Source: Rhodospirillaceae bacterium
GTDB taxonomy: Bacteria; Pseudomonadota; Alphaproteobacteria; Rhodospirillales; Rhodospirillaceae
Assembly (NCBI GenBank): GCA_947476695.1
Contig: CANJRD010000001.1
Span: 248,001 to 312,000, forward strand
Direction: 5' to 3'
Length of the DNA: 64,000 nt
Positions 28,996-40,443 of this stretch are shown one piece after another. Each line of letters opens with the position of its first letter. The stretch's first letter is position 1. Made by a program: the position numbers and the translations under genes. Under the pieces are notes generated by a model, which did no database searches, was not told where the DNA came from, and worked only from the letters and a program-made list of their open reading frames with translations.

Positions 28996-29388
28996 TTAGA
29001 TGAACACGAACAGCCAGGAGATGAACGTCAGCGCGAGCGTGCCGACAATCACCAGCGCGTTGCTCATCGCATACTGCGGCTTCTCGAAGCCGGCGCCGAA
29101 GTCCCAGAACAGGTGACGGATGCCGTTGCAGAGATGGAAGTACGCGGCCGCGGAAAAGCCGAACATGATGAACAGACCGGGCCACGAGGCCATGAAGTCG
29201 GTCGCCATGCGATAGGCGCCGGGGCCGTAAGCGGCGGCGGCGATCCACCACGTCAGCAACAGCGTGCCGAGCGTGAGCCCGATGCCGGTGATGCGATGCA
29301 GGATCGAGAGGATCGCGGCCAGGGGCAGGCGATAGACCTGCAAATGGGGCGAAAGCGGTCGGGCGGCAACTTTAACGGGGGCGGTCAT
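28996..29388 (-). CDS. sdhC: succinate dehydrogenase cytochrome b556 subunit
   Basis: The 130-residue protein starts with RPLSPHLQVYRLPLAAILSILHRITG, with the quinone-site Ser and Arg and three membrane helices; HLCNGIRHLFWDFG holds the haem-ligand histidine. ATG 29388 gives the family-typical N-terminus, though its ribosome site is weak. It heads the sdhCDAB operon, behind a promoter at 29507-29535 and a leader with a strong hairpin. Confidence 0.95.
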   Translation of the reverse strand: MTAPVKVAARPLSPHLQVYRLPLAAILSILHRITGIGLTLGTLLLTWWIAAAAYGPGAYRMATDFMASWPGLFIMFGFSAAAYFHLCNGIRHLFWDFGAGFEKPQYAMSNALVIVGTLALTFISWLFVFI

Positions 29389-29447
29389 GGCACTGTCCAG
29401 AAACAGCCGGAAGGAGCGCAACAGTTGGGGTCCGGAGGCGGGCCTAA

Positions 29448-29481
29448 GGCGTTAAGAATCCTCAGATTCTTGGTTAACGCC
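29448..29481 (-). promoter_or_regulatory. hairpin in the sdhCDAB leader
   Basis: The arms GGCGTTAACCAAGAATC and GATTCTTAACGCC pair over 13 bp with a four-base bulge and a four-base loop. It lies in the predicted untranslated leader, about 60-93 bases before the sdhC ATG, and has no U tail in the sdh direction. Confidence 0.45.
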
Positions 29482-29506
29482 GCCCCCCCTTTGCAACCCC
29501 GGGCCA

Positions 29507-29535
29507 TTCCTAGCGATGCGGTGGGGGGAAGTCAA
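29507..29535 (-). promoter_or_regulatory. probable sdhCDAB promoter
   Basis: Read leftward: TTGACT (29535-29530), a 17-base spacer and TAGGAA (29512-29507) preceded by CGC. The same CGCTAGG element recurs at two other probable promoters in this window (60146 and 61176). Confidence 0.5.
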
Positions 29536-29695
29536 CGAAGGGGGAATCCGGACGGCGCAAACCTGCCTTGCGCGGGCGGCCGTGCGGGGTCGCTTGCCTG
29601 TTAAAGCAGGGAAATAACAGGCGGAAGGGGCCTGCCCCGTCATTCGCTCCGCAAAGTATTCGCGTTCCTGGATCATCGCCCGGGATTCTAGCGGC

Positions 29696-29714
29696 GCGGC
29701 GGGAGTCCCGCCGC
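29696..29714 (-). terminator. GC-rich hairpin downstream of thiC
   Basis: The inverted repeat GCGGCGGGA / TCCCGCCGC lies about 85 bases after the thiC stop. No U tract follows, so termination is uncertain. Confidence 0.3.
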
Positions 29715-29800
29715 CTGCATTCGTGCCGCAGGACTGGCGTGCCCTTACCTGCCCTCCCCCCGATGGGGAGAGGGCATCGTGAGAGGTTGGGATGGCCGCG

Positions 29801-31811
<2,011 letters not shown>

Positions 31812-31823
31812 GGACTGTTGCGG

Positions 31824-31851
31824 AGTATGGCCCAAAGCCGCCACAGGTCAA
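31824..31851 (-). promoter_or_regulatory. probable thiC promoter
   Basis: Read leftward: TTGACC (31851-31846), a 16-base spacer and CATACT (31829-31824). The start site would be near 31817, just before the riboswitch aptamer. Confidence 0.55.
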
Positions 31852-31923
31852 CCGCAGCGCCGGCATAGCGGCCATACCAGACCGCGACGGAAAGCAGTTC
31901 CGCTCGCCGTCCCTCCGGGAGAT

Positions 31924-31962
31924 CGCCCACGGAAATCGATCCCGTGGATCGATTTCCGGGCG
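31924..31962 (-). terminator. strong hairpin after the VOC gene
   Basis: A perfect 12-bp inverted repeat (GGAAATCGATCC / GGATCGATTTCC, three-base loop) is extended by CGCCC / GGGCG across a two-base bulge. It starts 7 bases past the stop of the VOC gene. There is no U tract, so it may stabilise the 3' end rather than terminate. Confidence 0.45.
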
Positions 31963-31969
31963 CTCGCGG

Positions 31970-32488
31970 TTATTCCGGATTGCCGGCCCATTTCTCGGGG
32001 CGGTCGCCGGCATTGGCCTTGGCGACGTTCCACTCGATGAGATTGATCTTCTCGCCGTCGGGACCGCGGATGGTCATCTCGCGCTGTTTGACGCGACCGC
32101 GAACCCGATAGGGCGCCGGGCCGCCGACGATGGTAAGGCCGCGCGCCGTCACCTTCGCCGCGACCTCGTCCAGATCCTCGCAATAGAACACCATGCACAA
32201 CTCGCCGATGTTCGCCCCCGCACTGGACCGCGTCAGCCGGGGCGGCTGGGGGTTCTTGATCTCGAACAGGCCGACCATGCCGTAAGCGGGCATGTCGGGC
32301 ACCTTCAGGATGCGCACACGGCCATCGATGCTGTCCGGCATGCCGATCAGTTCATGGGTGTTGCCGCCCTTGGGGATCGCACCGTCCAGGAACACGTCGG
32401 TGAGGCCGAGCACGTCCATATAGAAGTCCGCGGAACGATCGAGGTCCGACACCATCAACGCGGCGCGGACCATTTGACTCACGGGCAT
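31970..32488 (-). CDS. VOC-family (glyoxalase-like) protein
   Basis: The 172-residue protein has the vicinal-oxygen-chelate start MVRAALMVSDLDRSADFYMDVLGL, and a second beta-alpha module ending RGPDGEKINLIEW, where the Glu is a usual metal ligand. VOC proteins include lyases, epimerases and dioxygenases; the substrate is unknown. It follows the CoA-ester lyase gene by 20 bases on the same strand. Confidence 0.85.
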   Translation of the reverse strand: MPVSQMVRAALMVSDLDRSADFYMDVLGLTDVFLDGAIPKGGNTHELIGMPDSIDGRVRILKVPDMPAYGMVGLFEIKNPQPPRLTRSSAGANIGELCMVFYCEDLDEVAAKVTARGLTIVGGPAPYRVRGRVKQREMTIRGPDGEKINLIEWNVAKANAGDRPEKWAGNPE

Positions 32489-32508
32489 GGCAGCCTCCCT
32501 TTTTTTGT

Positions 32509-33399
32509 TCAGTTCGCGGCAAGTTCCGCGATCATCCGCGCATCGGCCAGCAAGCGCTCGGCTTCGGCCACGTGCAGCACTTCGACCAGACGCCCGTCGA
32601 GCAGCGTCACGCCCTTGCCCTCGGCGCTGGCGATGCGATGCGCCTCGACGATGCGCTTAGCGCGTTCGATCTCGGCTGGCTTCGGCGCGAAGGCCTCGTT
32701 GGCGCCGGCGACCTGCTTCGGGTGGATCAGCGTCTTACCGTCGAAGCCCATGTCGCGGCCCTGGCGGCAAGCCGCCGCGAAACCGGCATCGTCTTCGAGA
32801 TCGATGTGAACGCCGTCCAGGATCCAGAGACCATAAGCGCGCGCGGCGAGAACGCAGTGCTGCAAAGCATGCAGCATCGGCGCGCGGTCGGCCGGATGCG
32901 TGCAGCGCAAATCCTTCGCGAGATCGGCGGTGCCGACCATAAGGCCGGCGAGGCGCGGTTTGCTGAGCGTTGCATTCACGTTCGCGATATCGGCGGCGGC
33001 AAGCACGCCGCGCGGCGTTTCGGTCATCGCGCAAATATAAAGCGAGTCCGGCGCGCCGGCGCGCTCCAGCTGGCGCACGACTTCCTGCACATCGCGCGGG
33101 CCGTTCACTTTCGGCAACACGATACCGTCTGCCCCCGACGTCGCCGCGGCGGCAAGATCGTCGGCGCACCATTGCGTATCCACCGCGTTGACACGAATCA
33201 GCAACTCGCGCCGGCCATAGGCCTTGGAGGCGATGGCCGACAGCGCGGCGGAGCGGGCCACGGGCTTCTGATCGGGCGACACCGCGTCTTCGAGATCGAG
33301 GATGAGACCGTCGGCCGGAATGGCCTTGGCTTTTTCCAGCGCGCGAGGATTGGACGCCGGCATGTAAAGCATGCTGCGGCGTGGGCGCGACACGAACAT
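32509..33399 (-). CDS. HpcH/HpaI-type CoA-ester lyase (citrate lyase beta-like)
   Basis: The 296-residue TIM-barrel protein has RRSMLYMPASNPRALEKA, the metal-binding LILDLEDAVSPDQK, RVNAVDTQW, MTETPRGVL and GKTLIHPKQV. These mark the citrate-lyase-beta / malyl-CoA lyase family, which splits or hydrolyses malyl-, methylmalyl- or citramalyl-CoA esters. The exact substrate cannot be told. ATG 33399 follows AGGAG; an upstream TTG overlaps that site. Confidence 0.9.
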   Translation of the reverse strand: MFVSRPRRSMLYMPASNPRALEKAKAIPADGLILDLEDAVSPDQKPVARSAALSAIASKAYGRRELLIRVNAVDTQWCADDLAAAATSGADGIVLPKVNGPRDVQEVVRQLERAGAPDSLYICAMTETPRGVLAAADIANVNATLSKPRLAGLMVGTADLAKDLRCTHPADRAPMLHALQHCVLAARAYGLWILDGVHIDLEDDAGFAAACRQGRDMGFDGKTLIHPKQVAGANEAFAPKPAEIERAKRIVEAHRIASAEGKGVTLLDGRLVEVLHVAEAERLLADARMIAELAAN

Positions 33400-33550
33400 G
33401 AGAGGACTCCTGTCAGTCAATTACGTCAGTGCGGTGATAGCGGAAGGCACCGGCATCGGTAAAGCGGGCACGGGTAAAGCGCGCGCTTGCGCTTCGCGGC
33501 ATCCTCAAACAGTGTAGCGCCGAACGGACCGGGACAAGAACAGCGACCCC

Positions 33551-34195
33551 ATGTTTTTCGCGATCACCGACATCGCCTTTGTACGCGGCGTGATCGCGGG
33601 CTTCGCATTGGCGGCCCCTTTGGGACCTGTCGCCGTGCTGTGCATCCGCCGCGGGCTTGTGCGCGGGCGCGTGGAATGTTTTGTGGCAGGGCTGGGCGCG
33701 GCCATCGCCGATGCGATCTTCGGCTCCGTCGCCGGACTCGGCATCACCTATATCTCGTCGCGCGTGATCGAATACCAGACCGCGATCGGCATCGTCGGCG
33801 GCATCATCCTGATGATCGTCGGAATGGGCACATATCGAACGCCCGTGCGCGAGATCAGCGGAGAGCTTCATGTCCAAAGCCTGTGGCACGATCTGATCGC
33901 CGCCTTCTCAATGGCGATCACTAATCCGGCGACCATGCTGGGGGTCGCGGGAATCTTCGCCGTGTTCGGCCCGATCGACCTGCGCGCCGAACCGATTAAG
34001 GCATTTTGGCTGGTGGTCGGCGTGTTCGCCGGATCGGCCGGATGGTGGCTGTTGCTGGCGGGCGCGGTGGGCACGTTCCGTCAACGCTTCGTCGACGGCG
34101 GCTTGCGCCGCTTGAACAAAGCGTCCGGCGCCGTCATCGCCGTCTGCGGCGCCGGCGTGCTGGGGACCGTGGTCTATCGGCTGATCGCGGGTTAG
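33551..34195 (+). CDS. LysE-family amino-acid exporter
   Basis: The 214-residue membrane protein has six predicted helices. It opens with the LysE/RhtB-type GFALAAPLGPVAVLCIRRGL and has AFSMAITNPATMLGVAGIFAVF in the middle. The family exports amino acids or similar small molecules from the cytoplasm; the substrate is unknown. It converges with asd: its stop ends at 34195 and the asd stop begins at 34196. Confidence 0.9.
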   Translation: MFFAITDIAFVRGVIAGFALAAPLGPVAVLCIRRGLVRGRVECFVAGLGAAIADAIFGSVAGLGITYISSRVIEYQTAIGIVGGIILMIVGMGTYRTPVREISGELHVQSLWHDLIAAFSMAITNPATMLGVAGIFAVFGPIDLRAEPIKAFWLVVGVFAGSAGWWLLLAGAVGTFRQRFVDGGLRRLNKASGAVIAVCGAGVLGTVVYRLIAG

Positions 34196-35269
34196 CTAGG
34201 CGACGCTCAGGTATTCGCGCACCAGAATTTCCGCGATCTGCACGGCGTTGAGCGCAGCCCCCTTGCGCAGATTGTCCGACACGCACCAGAACGACAGACC
34301 GTGCGGCACCGAGTGATCCTTGCGGATGCGGCTGACAAAGACCGAGTCTTCGCCCGCGGCCTCGGCCGGGGTGGCGTAGCCTTCGTCGGCGCGATGATCG
34401 ATCACCGAGATGCCCTGAGCGTGGCGCAGCACTTCGCGCGCCGCGCTGTCGGTGATGGGCTTCTCGGTCTCGATGTTGATGTATTCGGCATGGCCGATGA
34501 ACGTCGGCACACGGGCGCAGTTGGCGTGCACCTTGATCTCCGGGTCGAGAATCTTGCGCGTCTCCGCGGTCATCTTCCATTCTTCCTTGGTCGCGCCGTC
34601 GTCCATGAAGATGTCGATATGCGGGATGACGTTGAAGGCGATCTGCTTGGTGAAGATCGACCGGGTTTCGACGGCCGCCTGGTTGGCGTAGATGCCTTTG
34701 GTCTGGTTGAACAGCTCGTCCATGCCCGCCTTGCCGGCGCCCGAGGTCGACTGATAGGTCGACACCACCACGCGCAAAATCTTGAAGGCGTCATGCAGCG
34801 GCTTCAAAGCCGTCACCATCTGGATGGTGGAGCAGTTCGGGTTGGCGATGATGTTCTTTTTCTTATAGCGCGCGATCGCTTCGGGGTTCACTTCCGGCAC
34901 GACGAGCGGAACGTCGGGATCCATGCGGAAATGCGAGGTGTTGTCGATCACCACGCAACCTTGCGCCGCCGCACGCGGGCTGTGCACGGCGGACACTTTC
35001 GAGCCCGGGGACGACAACGCGATATCGACGCCGCGAAAATCGAACTTCGCGAGATCCTCAACCGGAAGAACTTCGTCTTCGCCGAACGAAACTTTCTGTC
35101 CGACCGAACGATCGGACGCGAGGGCAATCACCTTGGAGATGGGAAACTTGCGGTCGGCCAGTGTCGTCAGCATTTCACGGCCCACGTTGCCGGTGGCGCC
35201 GATGACAGCGACGACGAAGCCATCTTCGCGATCGTTGCGACGTTGCGGCGGACGAGTTGTGACAGACAT
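34196..35269 (-). CDS. asd: aspartate-semialdehyde dehydrogenase
   Basis: The 357-residue enzyme has the NADP motif VAVIGATGNVGREML and the catalytic cysteine in NPNCSTIQMV. STYQSTSGAG and the active-site region VPTFIGHAEYINIE are also seen. It makes aspartate semialdehyde for lysine, threonine and methionine synthesis, and it feeds the diaminopimelate branch completed by dapF at 46.6 kb. About 17 residues before VVAVIGATG are not family-typical, so the start may lie slightly downstream. Confidence 0.97.
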   Translation of the reverse strand: MSVTTRPPQRRNDREDGFVVAVIGATGNVGREMLTTLADRKFPISKVIALASDRSVGQKVSFGEDEVLPVEDLAKFDFRGVDIALSSPGSKVSAVHSPRAAAQGCVVIDNTSHFRMDPDVPLVVPEVNPEAIARYKKKNIIANPNCSTIQMVTALKPLHDAFKILRVVVSTYQSTSGAGKAGMDELFNQTKGIYANQAAVETRSIFTKQIAFNVIPHIDIFMDDGATKEEWKMTAETRKILDPEIKVHANCARVPTFIGHAEYINIETEKPITDSAAREVLRHAQGISVIDHRADEGYATPAEAAGEDSVFVSRIRKDHSVPHGLSFWCVSDNLRKGAALNAVQIAEILVREYLSVA

Positions 35270-35374
35270 AACAAAGCTCCAGGTTGCTTGTGCAGTTTTT
35301 AAGTTCTAGGCCTGCATAAGGTGCGGCAAACTACGCTTCGGACCCCTGGCAACGCAAGCTTGGACGCCCACGGA

Positions 35375-35719
35375 ATGGCCAACCCCATCACGCGCTACGC
35401 CGACTTTTGGCTTTATTACCTGCGCGAGCATCGCCACCCGCACACGCGCGCGCTGCATTATGTCGGCACCGTCATGGCGTTGTATCTGAGTGCGCGCGGC
35501 TTCAGCGGATATCCCTGGGCGCTGATCGGCGTGCCGATCTGCGGCTATGGCTTTGCCTGGCTCGCCCACTTCCTGGTGGAACGCAATCGTCCGGCCACCT
35601 TCACGCATCCGGCGTGGTCGCTGTTCAGCGACTTCCGCATGTTCGGCCTGTTCCTGATCGGCCGCCTGCATCCGGAATTGGAACGCGCCGGTATCGATCC
35701 GGGACGCAGCTTCCTTTAG
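35375..35719 (+). CDS. Mpo1-like / DUF962 membrane protein
   Basis: The 114-residue protein has the DUF962 pattern: [22 protein letters not shown], two hydrophobic helices, and [27 protein letters not shown]. In yeast, Mpo1 is an iron-dependent dioxygenase of 2-hydroxy fatty acids, and the conserved histidines are present here. ATG 35375 is preferred; an upstream start at 35321 adds an atypical leader. The last four bases overlap the convergent MFS gene. Confidence 0.85.
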   Translation: MANPITRYADFWLYYLREHRHPHTRALHYVGTVMALYLSARGFSGYPWALIGVPICGYGFAWLAHFLVERNRPATFTHPAWSLFSDFRMFGLFLIGRLHPELERAGIDPGRSFL

Positions 35720-37311
35720 TGCGCACCCGGCGCGCTGCCGCCGCCGCTTTTCTTCAGGAAGGCGACTGAGGCCGCCGCCAGCACCAGCATCGCGCCCAAG
35801 AGACCGAACGTATCGCCGAACCCCATCAGCGCGGCCTGACCGTGGATGGTGTGGCCGATCGCGATCATCGCCTGCTTGGTGGCAATCGCCGCGTCGGTCG
35901 TGCCCTGATGCAGGAAGAACTGCTTCAGCTGCGCCAGGCGTTCTTGGGTCTGCGGATCGGTCAGCGTGACGTGGCGGTTGATGACATTCGAGTGATAGTG
36001 CTCGCGCTTGGTGAAGAACGTCAGCAGCACGGCCGTGCCGAACGCGCCGCCGACGTTGCGCATCATGTTGAACAGGCCCGAGGCCGCGCCCGTGTTCTCC
36101 GGCTCGATTCCGGCCATCGACAGGCCCGACAGCGGCGCCAGCACCACCGACATGCCGATGGCGCGGATGATGTTGGGCAGGAAAAGCTGATCGGCGCCGA
36201 CGTCTTTCGACAGCTGCAAATTCCAGAAGCAACTGACAGCGAACAACAGGAGCCCGACGGCGACGAGGATGCGGCCGTCGACCTTCTGCTGCAGCTTCGG
36301 CACGAAGGGGATCAGCAGCAACTGCGGCAAGCCGGTCCACATCACCACCGTGCCGATCTGCTGGGCATTGTAGCCCTGCGCTTGCGCGAGATAGGCCGTG
36401 AGCAGATAGCCCGAGCCGTAGAGCCCGAAGCCCAGGAAGAATGTGGCGAGCGAGCCGAGACCGAAGTTGCGGCGCCCGAACAGGCGCAGGTTCACGACGG
36501 GGTTGGGCTTATGGAATTCGATCCACGCGAACATGCTGAGCGAGACGACGGCGACGACCGTGAGACGCAGGATGAACGGCGAGCCGAACCAATCCTCGGT
36601 GTTGCCTTCCTCCAGAACGGTCTGCAGCGAGGCAAGGCCGACCGCGAGCGTGGCGATGCCACTCCAGTCCCCGGTCTTGAGCAGGTCGAGCTTCATCGGT
36701 GCCGGTTCCAGCGCCCAGTAGAGGGCTGCGAACATCACCAGACCGGGCACCGCGTTCACATAGAAAACCCAATGCCAGTTGAGCGTCTCGGTGAGATAGC
36801 CGCCGATGGTCGGGCCGATGGAGGGCGCGAACATCGCGCCGAGGGCGAACATCGCCATGCCGATGGGCTGCTTCGACTTCGGCAGCAAGGTCACAACGAT
36901 GGTGAAGGCCAGCGGAATCAGGACGCCGCCGAAGAGGCCCTGAAGGCCGCGCAGGGCGATCATCTGGCCCAGGTTCTGCGCAAAGGCGCAGAGCACCGAG
37001 AAGATCGTGAACAGGGCGATGTTCACCAGCAGGAAGCGCCGGCGCGAGAACACGCGGCTCAAGAAATCCGTCAGCGGGATGATGATGATCTCGCCGATCA
37101 GATACGACGTCGTGATCCAGGCGCCATTCGCGCCGCCGGTGCCGATGCCGCCTTCGATGGGGAACAGCGCCGAGTTGGTGATCTGGATATTCAACACCGC
37201 CATGAACGCGCCCAACGTCGCGCCGAAGACGCCGACCCAGGTCTTCAGGCTGACGGCGTCTTCGGAATACGGCGGCGCGGCGGAACCTGCGGCCAGGGTA
37301 GCGGCGGACAT
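35716..37311 (-). CDS. DHA2-family multidrug MFS transporter (EmrB-like)
   Basis: The 531-residue protein has about 14 membrane helices, typical of the DHA2 drug:H+ antiporters, with the motif-C-like [17 protein letters not shown] and the motif-A region [15 protein letters not shown]. It lies 25 bases after the EmrA-like gene and should form an inner-membrane pump with it. It is expected to be controlled by the divergent TetR regulator. Confidence 0.94.
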   Translation of the reverse strand: MSAATLAAGSAAPPYSEDAVSLKTWVGVFGATLGAFMAVLNIQITNSALFPIEGGIGTGGANGAWITTSYLIGEIIIIPLTDFLSRVFSRRRFLLVNIALFTIFSVLCAFAQNLGQMIALRGLQGLFGGVLIPLAFTIVVTLLPKSKQPIGMAMFALGAMFAPSIGPTIGGYLTETLNWHWVFYVNAVPGLVMFAALYWALEPAPMKLDLLKTGDWSGIATLAVGLASLQTVLEEGNTEDWFGSPFILRLTVVAVVSLSMFAWIEFHKPNPVVNLRLFGRRNFGLGSLATFFLGFGLYGSGYLLTAYLAQAQGYNAQQIGTVVMWTGLPQLLLIPFVPKLQQKVDGRILVAVGLLLFAVSCFWNLQLSKDVGADQLFLPNIIRAIGMSVVLAPLSGLSMAGIEPENTGAASGLFNMMRNVGGAFGTAVLLTFFTKREHYHSNVINRHVTLTDPQTQERLAQLKQFFLHQGTTDAAIATKQAMIAIGHTIHGQAALMGFGDTFGLLGAMLVLAAASVAFLKKSGGGSAPGAH

Positions 37312-37336
37312 GACACGCCCTCCCCGGGCGGGATGT

Positions 37337-38479
37337 TTACTTTGAAGCGAGCGCGCCGTTCGTCGACGCCGGCTTGGTGTCGATGGTCGCCAGGACCGAC
37401 ATACCCGGACGCAGCGTGCCGTTCAGCGCGGCATTGGGCTCAAGCGCGATCTTCACCGGAATGCGCTGCACGATCTTGGTGAAGTTCCCGGTCGCGTTAT
37501 CCGGCGGCAGCAGGGCGAATTCCTGACCGCTGGCGGGCGACAGGCTGTCGACATGGCCCACGATCTCGACGCCGGGGAACATGTCGATGTGCACTATTAC
37601 CTTTTGGCCGGGCTGCACATCCGTCAGCTGCGTCTCTTTGTAGTTCGCGGTGATGTAGACATCCCGCAGCGGCACGATCTGCATCAGCTGCGTGCCGGCC
37701 TGGACGAAGGCGCCGGTGCGCAAGGCGCGCGCGCCGGCGATGCCGTCGACGGCCGCGGTGATGTTGGTGTAGCTGAGATTGAGCTCCGCCTGACGCGCGA
37801 GCGCCTCGTTCTGCGCCAGCACTGCCTGCGCCTTGCTCAACTGCGCGCGCAGCACGTCGGCTTGCTTCACGGTCGCGGCGAGGTTGGCCTGGCCGCGCTG
37901 CACGGCGGCATTGGCCTGACGGATCGTCGCTTCGGCCTGTTGCACACGCTGCACGGTGCCGTAGCCGCTGTGAACGAGATCGGTGTAACGGTCATGGTCC
38001 TGGCGCGCATAAGCCTGCGTCGCCTGATCGCTGACGATGGTCGAGCGCGCGGCGTTGACGCTTTCGTGCTGCTGGCCCAACTGCGCTTCGATGTTGGCGA
38101 TGTCGGCCTTGGCCGAATCCACCGCGGCGCGGGCTTGGGCGAGCGCGTTCTGGAAATCGGCGTCGTCGATGCGCGCCAGCACTTGGCCGGCTTTCACCGG
38201 CTGATTGTCGGTGACCAGCACATCCTTGATGTAGCCGGACACCTTCGGCGCGACCGTCGTGGAGTCCGCAGCGACATAGGCGTCGTCGGTATCCACGGCG
38301 AACCGGCCGGTCGTCCAATAATTCGTCGCAAATGCGCCAAGCGCCAGCACGGCGGCCAGGGCGAGGGAGGCTTTCAGCGCACGCTTGAGGGTGACGCGCC
38401 GGTCCGCCGCCACCGCGACCGAATCGGCGGTGCTGATCAGCGGAGCTTCCAGATGTTGGAAGGCGGTATGTGAGCCCAT
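37337..38479 (-). CDS. EmrA-like membrane fusion protein (HlyD family)
   Basis: The 380-residue protein has a short cytoplasmic start, one membrane helix (about 33-53), a lipoyl-type half motif (DAYVAADSTTVAPKVSGYI), a long coiled-coil hairpin (about 115-230), and a beta-barrel region with NYKETQLTDVQPGQKV. It links the EmrB-like pump to an outer-membrane channel. Its start lies 55 bases from the nearer TetR-type operator. Confidence 0.94.
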   Translation of the reverse strand: MGSHTAFQHLEAPLISTADSVAVAADRRVTLKRALKASLALAAVLALGAFATNYWTTGRFAVDTDDAYVAADSTTVAPKVSGYIKDVLVTDNQPVKAGQVLARIDDADFQNALAQARAAVDSAKADIANIEAQLGQQHESVNAARSTIVSDQATQAYARQDHDRYTDLVHSGYGTVQRVQQAEATIRQANAAVQRGQANLAATVKQADVLRAQLSKAQAVLAQNEALARQAELNLSYTNITAAVDGIAGARALRTGAFVQAGTQLMQIVPLRDVYITANYKETQLTDVQPGQKVIVHIDMFPGVEIVGHVDSLSPASGQEFALLPPDNATGNFTKIVQRIPVKIALEPNAALNGTLRPGMSVLATIDTKPASTNGALASK

Positions 38480-38534
38480 GGCGTTTCTCCTTGGCGCGGC
38501 CGGCCGCTTGACGGGCCGGCGCCTTAGTCGATAT

Positions 38535-38552
38535 GGAAACTGTATAGTTTCC
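38535..38552. promoter_or_regulatory. TetR-type operator, site 1
   Basis: The perfect palindrome is GGAAACTGTATAGTTTCC, with a GGAAAC/GTTTCC core and a six-base AT-rich centre. It lies between the divergent emrA-like and tetR genes, 27 bp centre to centre from the second site. Confidence 0.65.
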
Positions 38553-38561
38553 TTCTTATAT

Positions 38562-38579
38562 GGAAACCATATAGTTTCT
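38562..38579. promoter_or_regulatory. TetR-type operator, site 2
   Basis: GGAAACCATATAGTTTCT repeats the first palindrome with one arm mismatch. Both are preceded by ATAT, giving a tandem pair that probably overlaps the divergent promoters. Confidence 0.6.
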
Positions 38580-38605
38580 TTTCATGGCACCCCTGAAGTT
38601 CCTGC

Positions 38606-39268
38606 ATGACAGAGCCCCAGGACAAACCCGCCCCAAAACGTGGCCGGCCCCCGCGCGGCAGCGAGGGCGGACGGCGCCGGGAGATTCTGGCCGCCGCCGA
38701 AGATTTGTTTTTGATTCAAGGGTTTGGCGCGGTGAGCATGGATGCCATCGCCAAGCACGCGGGGGTGTCGAAGAAGACGATCTATTGCCAGTTCGAGACC
38801 AAGGAAGACCTTTTCCAGGCGATCATGCGCTCGCACATGGACGCGCTGCCGTTGCCGGCCCTGCCGCCGGATGCCGCCGACGTCGCGGCTTTCGAGTCGG
38901 CGATCGCGGTCTACCTGGAGCAGCTGGCCAACGCGATCATCGGCCCGGTCGCCGTCGGCCTGTTCCGGCTGTCGATCTCAGAGGCGGTGCGGTTCCCCGG
39001 GATCGCGGAGTCGTTCTATCGAGAGGGCGCGCTGCGCCACATCACGCATCTTGAGGGCTGGCTTTCGCGTCAGCAGGCGTTGGGCTTGATCGAGCTTTGC
39101 GACGCGCGGGCCACGGCAAACATGCTGACGTCGTTCACGATCCTGGAGCCACTGCGCGCGAACGCGCTGGGCGTGCGTGAATTGCCGTCGCCCGAAGACA
39201 TCGGCAAACGCGCGCAGATGATCGCGAAGATCTTCGCGCGCGGCTGCGTGAAGCCGGAGAAACGCTAG
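38606..39268 (+). CDS. TetR/AcrR-family transcriptional regulator
   Basis: The 220-residue protein has a basic N-terminus ([15 protein letters not shown]), then the TetR helix-turn-helix [29 protein letters not shown] (about 38-66), and a helical ligand domain. By position it should repress the divergent efflux genes and perhaps itself through the twin palindromes. Its stop overlaps the convergent leuB stop by four bases. Confidence 0.93.
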   Translation: MTEPQDKPAPKRGRPPRGSEGGRRREILAAAEDLFLIQGFGAVSMDAIAKHAGVSKKTIYCQFETKEDLFQAIMRSHMDALPLPALPPDAADVAAFESAIAVYLEQLANAIIGPVAVGLFRLSISEAVRFPGIAESFYREGALRHITHLEGWLSRQQALGLIELCDARATANMLTSFTILEPLRANALGVRELPSPEDIGKRAQMIAKIFARGCVKPEKR

Positions 39269-40386
39269 GCCAATTTGCCGAGTTCGGCGACGACGGCGTC
39301 GGCCATCGCGTCGGTGCCAATGGCCTTCTGACCCGGTTCGACGATGTCGCCGGTGCGGATACCGGCGGCGAGCACGTTGCGGACCGCCTTCTCGATCAGG
39401 TCCGCTTCCGCGCCTTGATTGAACGAGTAGCGCATCATCATCGCGACCGAGAGGATCATCGCCAACGGATTGGCGATGCCCTGGCCAGCGATGTCCGGCG
39501 CGGAGCCGTGCACGGGTTCATAGAGCGCCGCCTGACGGCCGTTTGCATCCGCCGCGCCCAGGCTGGCGGACGGCAGCATGCCGATTGAGCCTGTGAGCAT
39601 CGAGGCAAGATCGGACAGCAAATCGCCGAAGAGGTTGTCGGTGACGATCACGTCGAACTGCTTCGGACGGCGCACGATCTGCATGGCGCAGTTGTCGGCG
39701 TACATGTGCGACAACTCGACATCCGGGAACTCAGCCTTGCCCAGCGCGGTGATCTCTTCGCGCCACAGCACGCCGCTTTCCATCACGTTGGCTTTCTCGA
39801 CCGAGCACAGACGATTGCCGCGCTTGCGGGCCAGCTCGAAAGCCACGCGGCCGACGCGCTTGATCTCGTCGGTCGTATAAACCTGCGTGTTGATGCCGCG
39901 ACGGCCGCCGCCGGGCAGATCGAAGATGCCGCGCGGTTCGCCGAAATACACGCCGCCCGTCAGTTCCCGCACGATCATGATGTCGAGGCCGCTGACGAGA
40001 TCTTCCTTCAGCGTTGAGGCCGAGGCCAGCGCGGGCTGCACGATCGCCGGACGCAGGTTGGCGAACAGCTGCATCTCCTTGCGCAGGCGCAGCAGACCGC
40101 GTTCGGGACGCTTGTCGTAATCCAACTGATCCCACTTGTAGCCGCCGATGCAGGCGAGCAGCACGGCGTCGGCCTTCTGCGCCTGCGCCAGGGTCTCGTC
40201 GGTCAAGGGCGTGCCGTGCGCGTCATAAGACGCGCCGCCGACAAGACTGTCGGTGACGTTGAACTTCGCGCGGCCTTTGCTCTCCAGCCACGACATGACC
40301 TTGCGCGCGCCGGCCATGACTTCGGGCCCGATGCCGTCGCCGGCAAGTGCCAGGATGTTGCGGACAGGCGTATTGGTGGCCGACAT
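39265..40386 (-). CDS. leuB: 3-isopropylmalate dehydrogenase
   Basis: The 373-residue enzyme opens [18 protein letters not shown] and has [28 protein letters not shown], and the catalytic/metal residues around [35 protein letters not shown] is also present. It catalyses the third leucine-specific step. It lies 57 bases after leuD on the same strand. Confidence 0.98.
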   Translation of the reverse strand: MSATNTPVRNILALAGDGIGPEVMAGARKVMSWLESKGRAKFNVTDSLVGGASYDAHGTPLTDETLAQAQKADAVLLACIGGYKWDQLDYDKRPERGLLRLRKEMQLFANLRPAIVQPALASASTLKEDLVSGLDIMIVRELTGGVYFGEPRGIFDLPGGGRRGINTQVYTTDEIKRVGRVAFELARKRGNRLCSVEKANVMESGVLWREEITALGKAEFPDVELSHMYADNCAMQIVRRPKQFDVIVTDNLFGDLLSDLASMLTGSIGMLPSASLGAADANGRQAALYEPVHGSAPDIAGQGIANPLAMILSVAMMMRYSFNQGAEADLIEKAVRNVLAAGIRTGDIVEPGQKAIGTDAMADAVVAELGKLA

Positions 40387-40443
40387 AGCGAAGCCCCCTT
40401 TTGAGTCAGATGAGAACGCGACGCTTAAACGTACAACGGGGCT

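Larger units (their letters stand above)
29389..29800. other. 412-bp gene-free stretch between thiC and sdhC
   Basis: No coding frame is seen. It contains the sdh promoter (29507-29535), the sdh leader hairpin (29448-29481), a GC-rich hairpin (29696-29714), and a C-rich inverted repeat (CCCTCCCCCCGATGGGGAGAGGG type) at about 29752-29775 close to the thiC stop. Confidence 0.8.
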
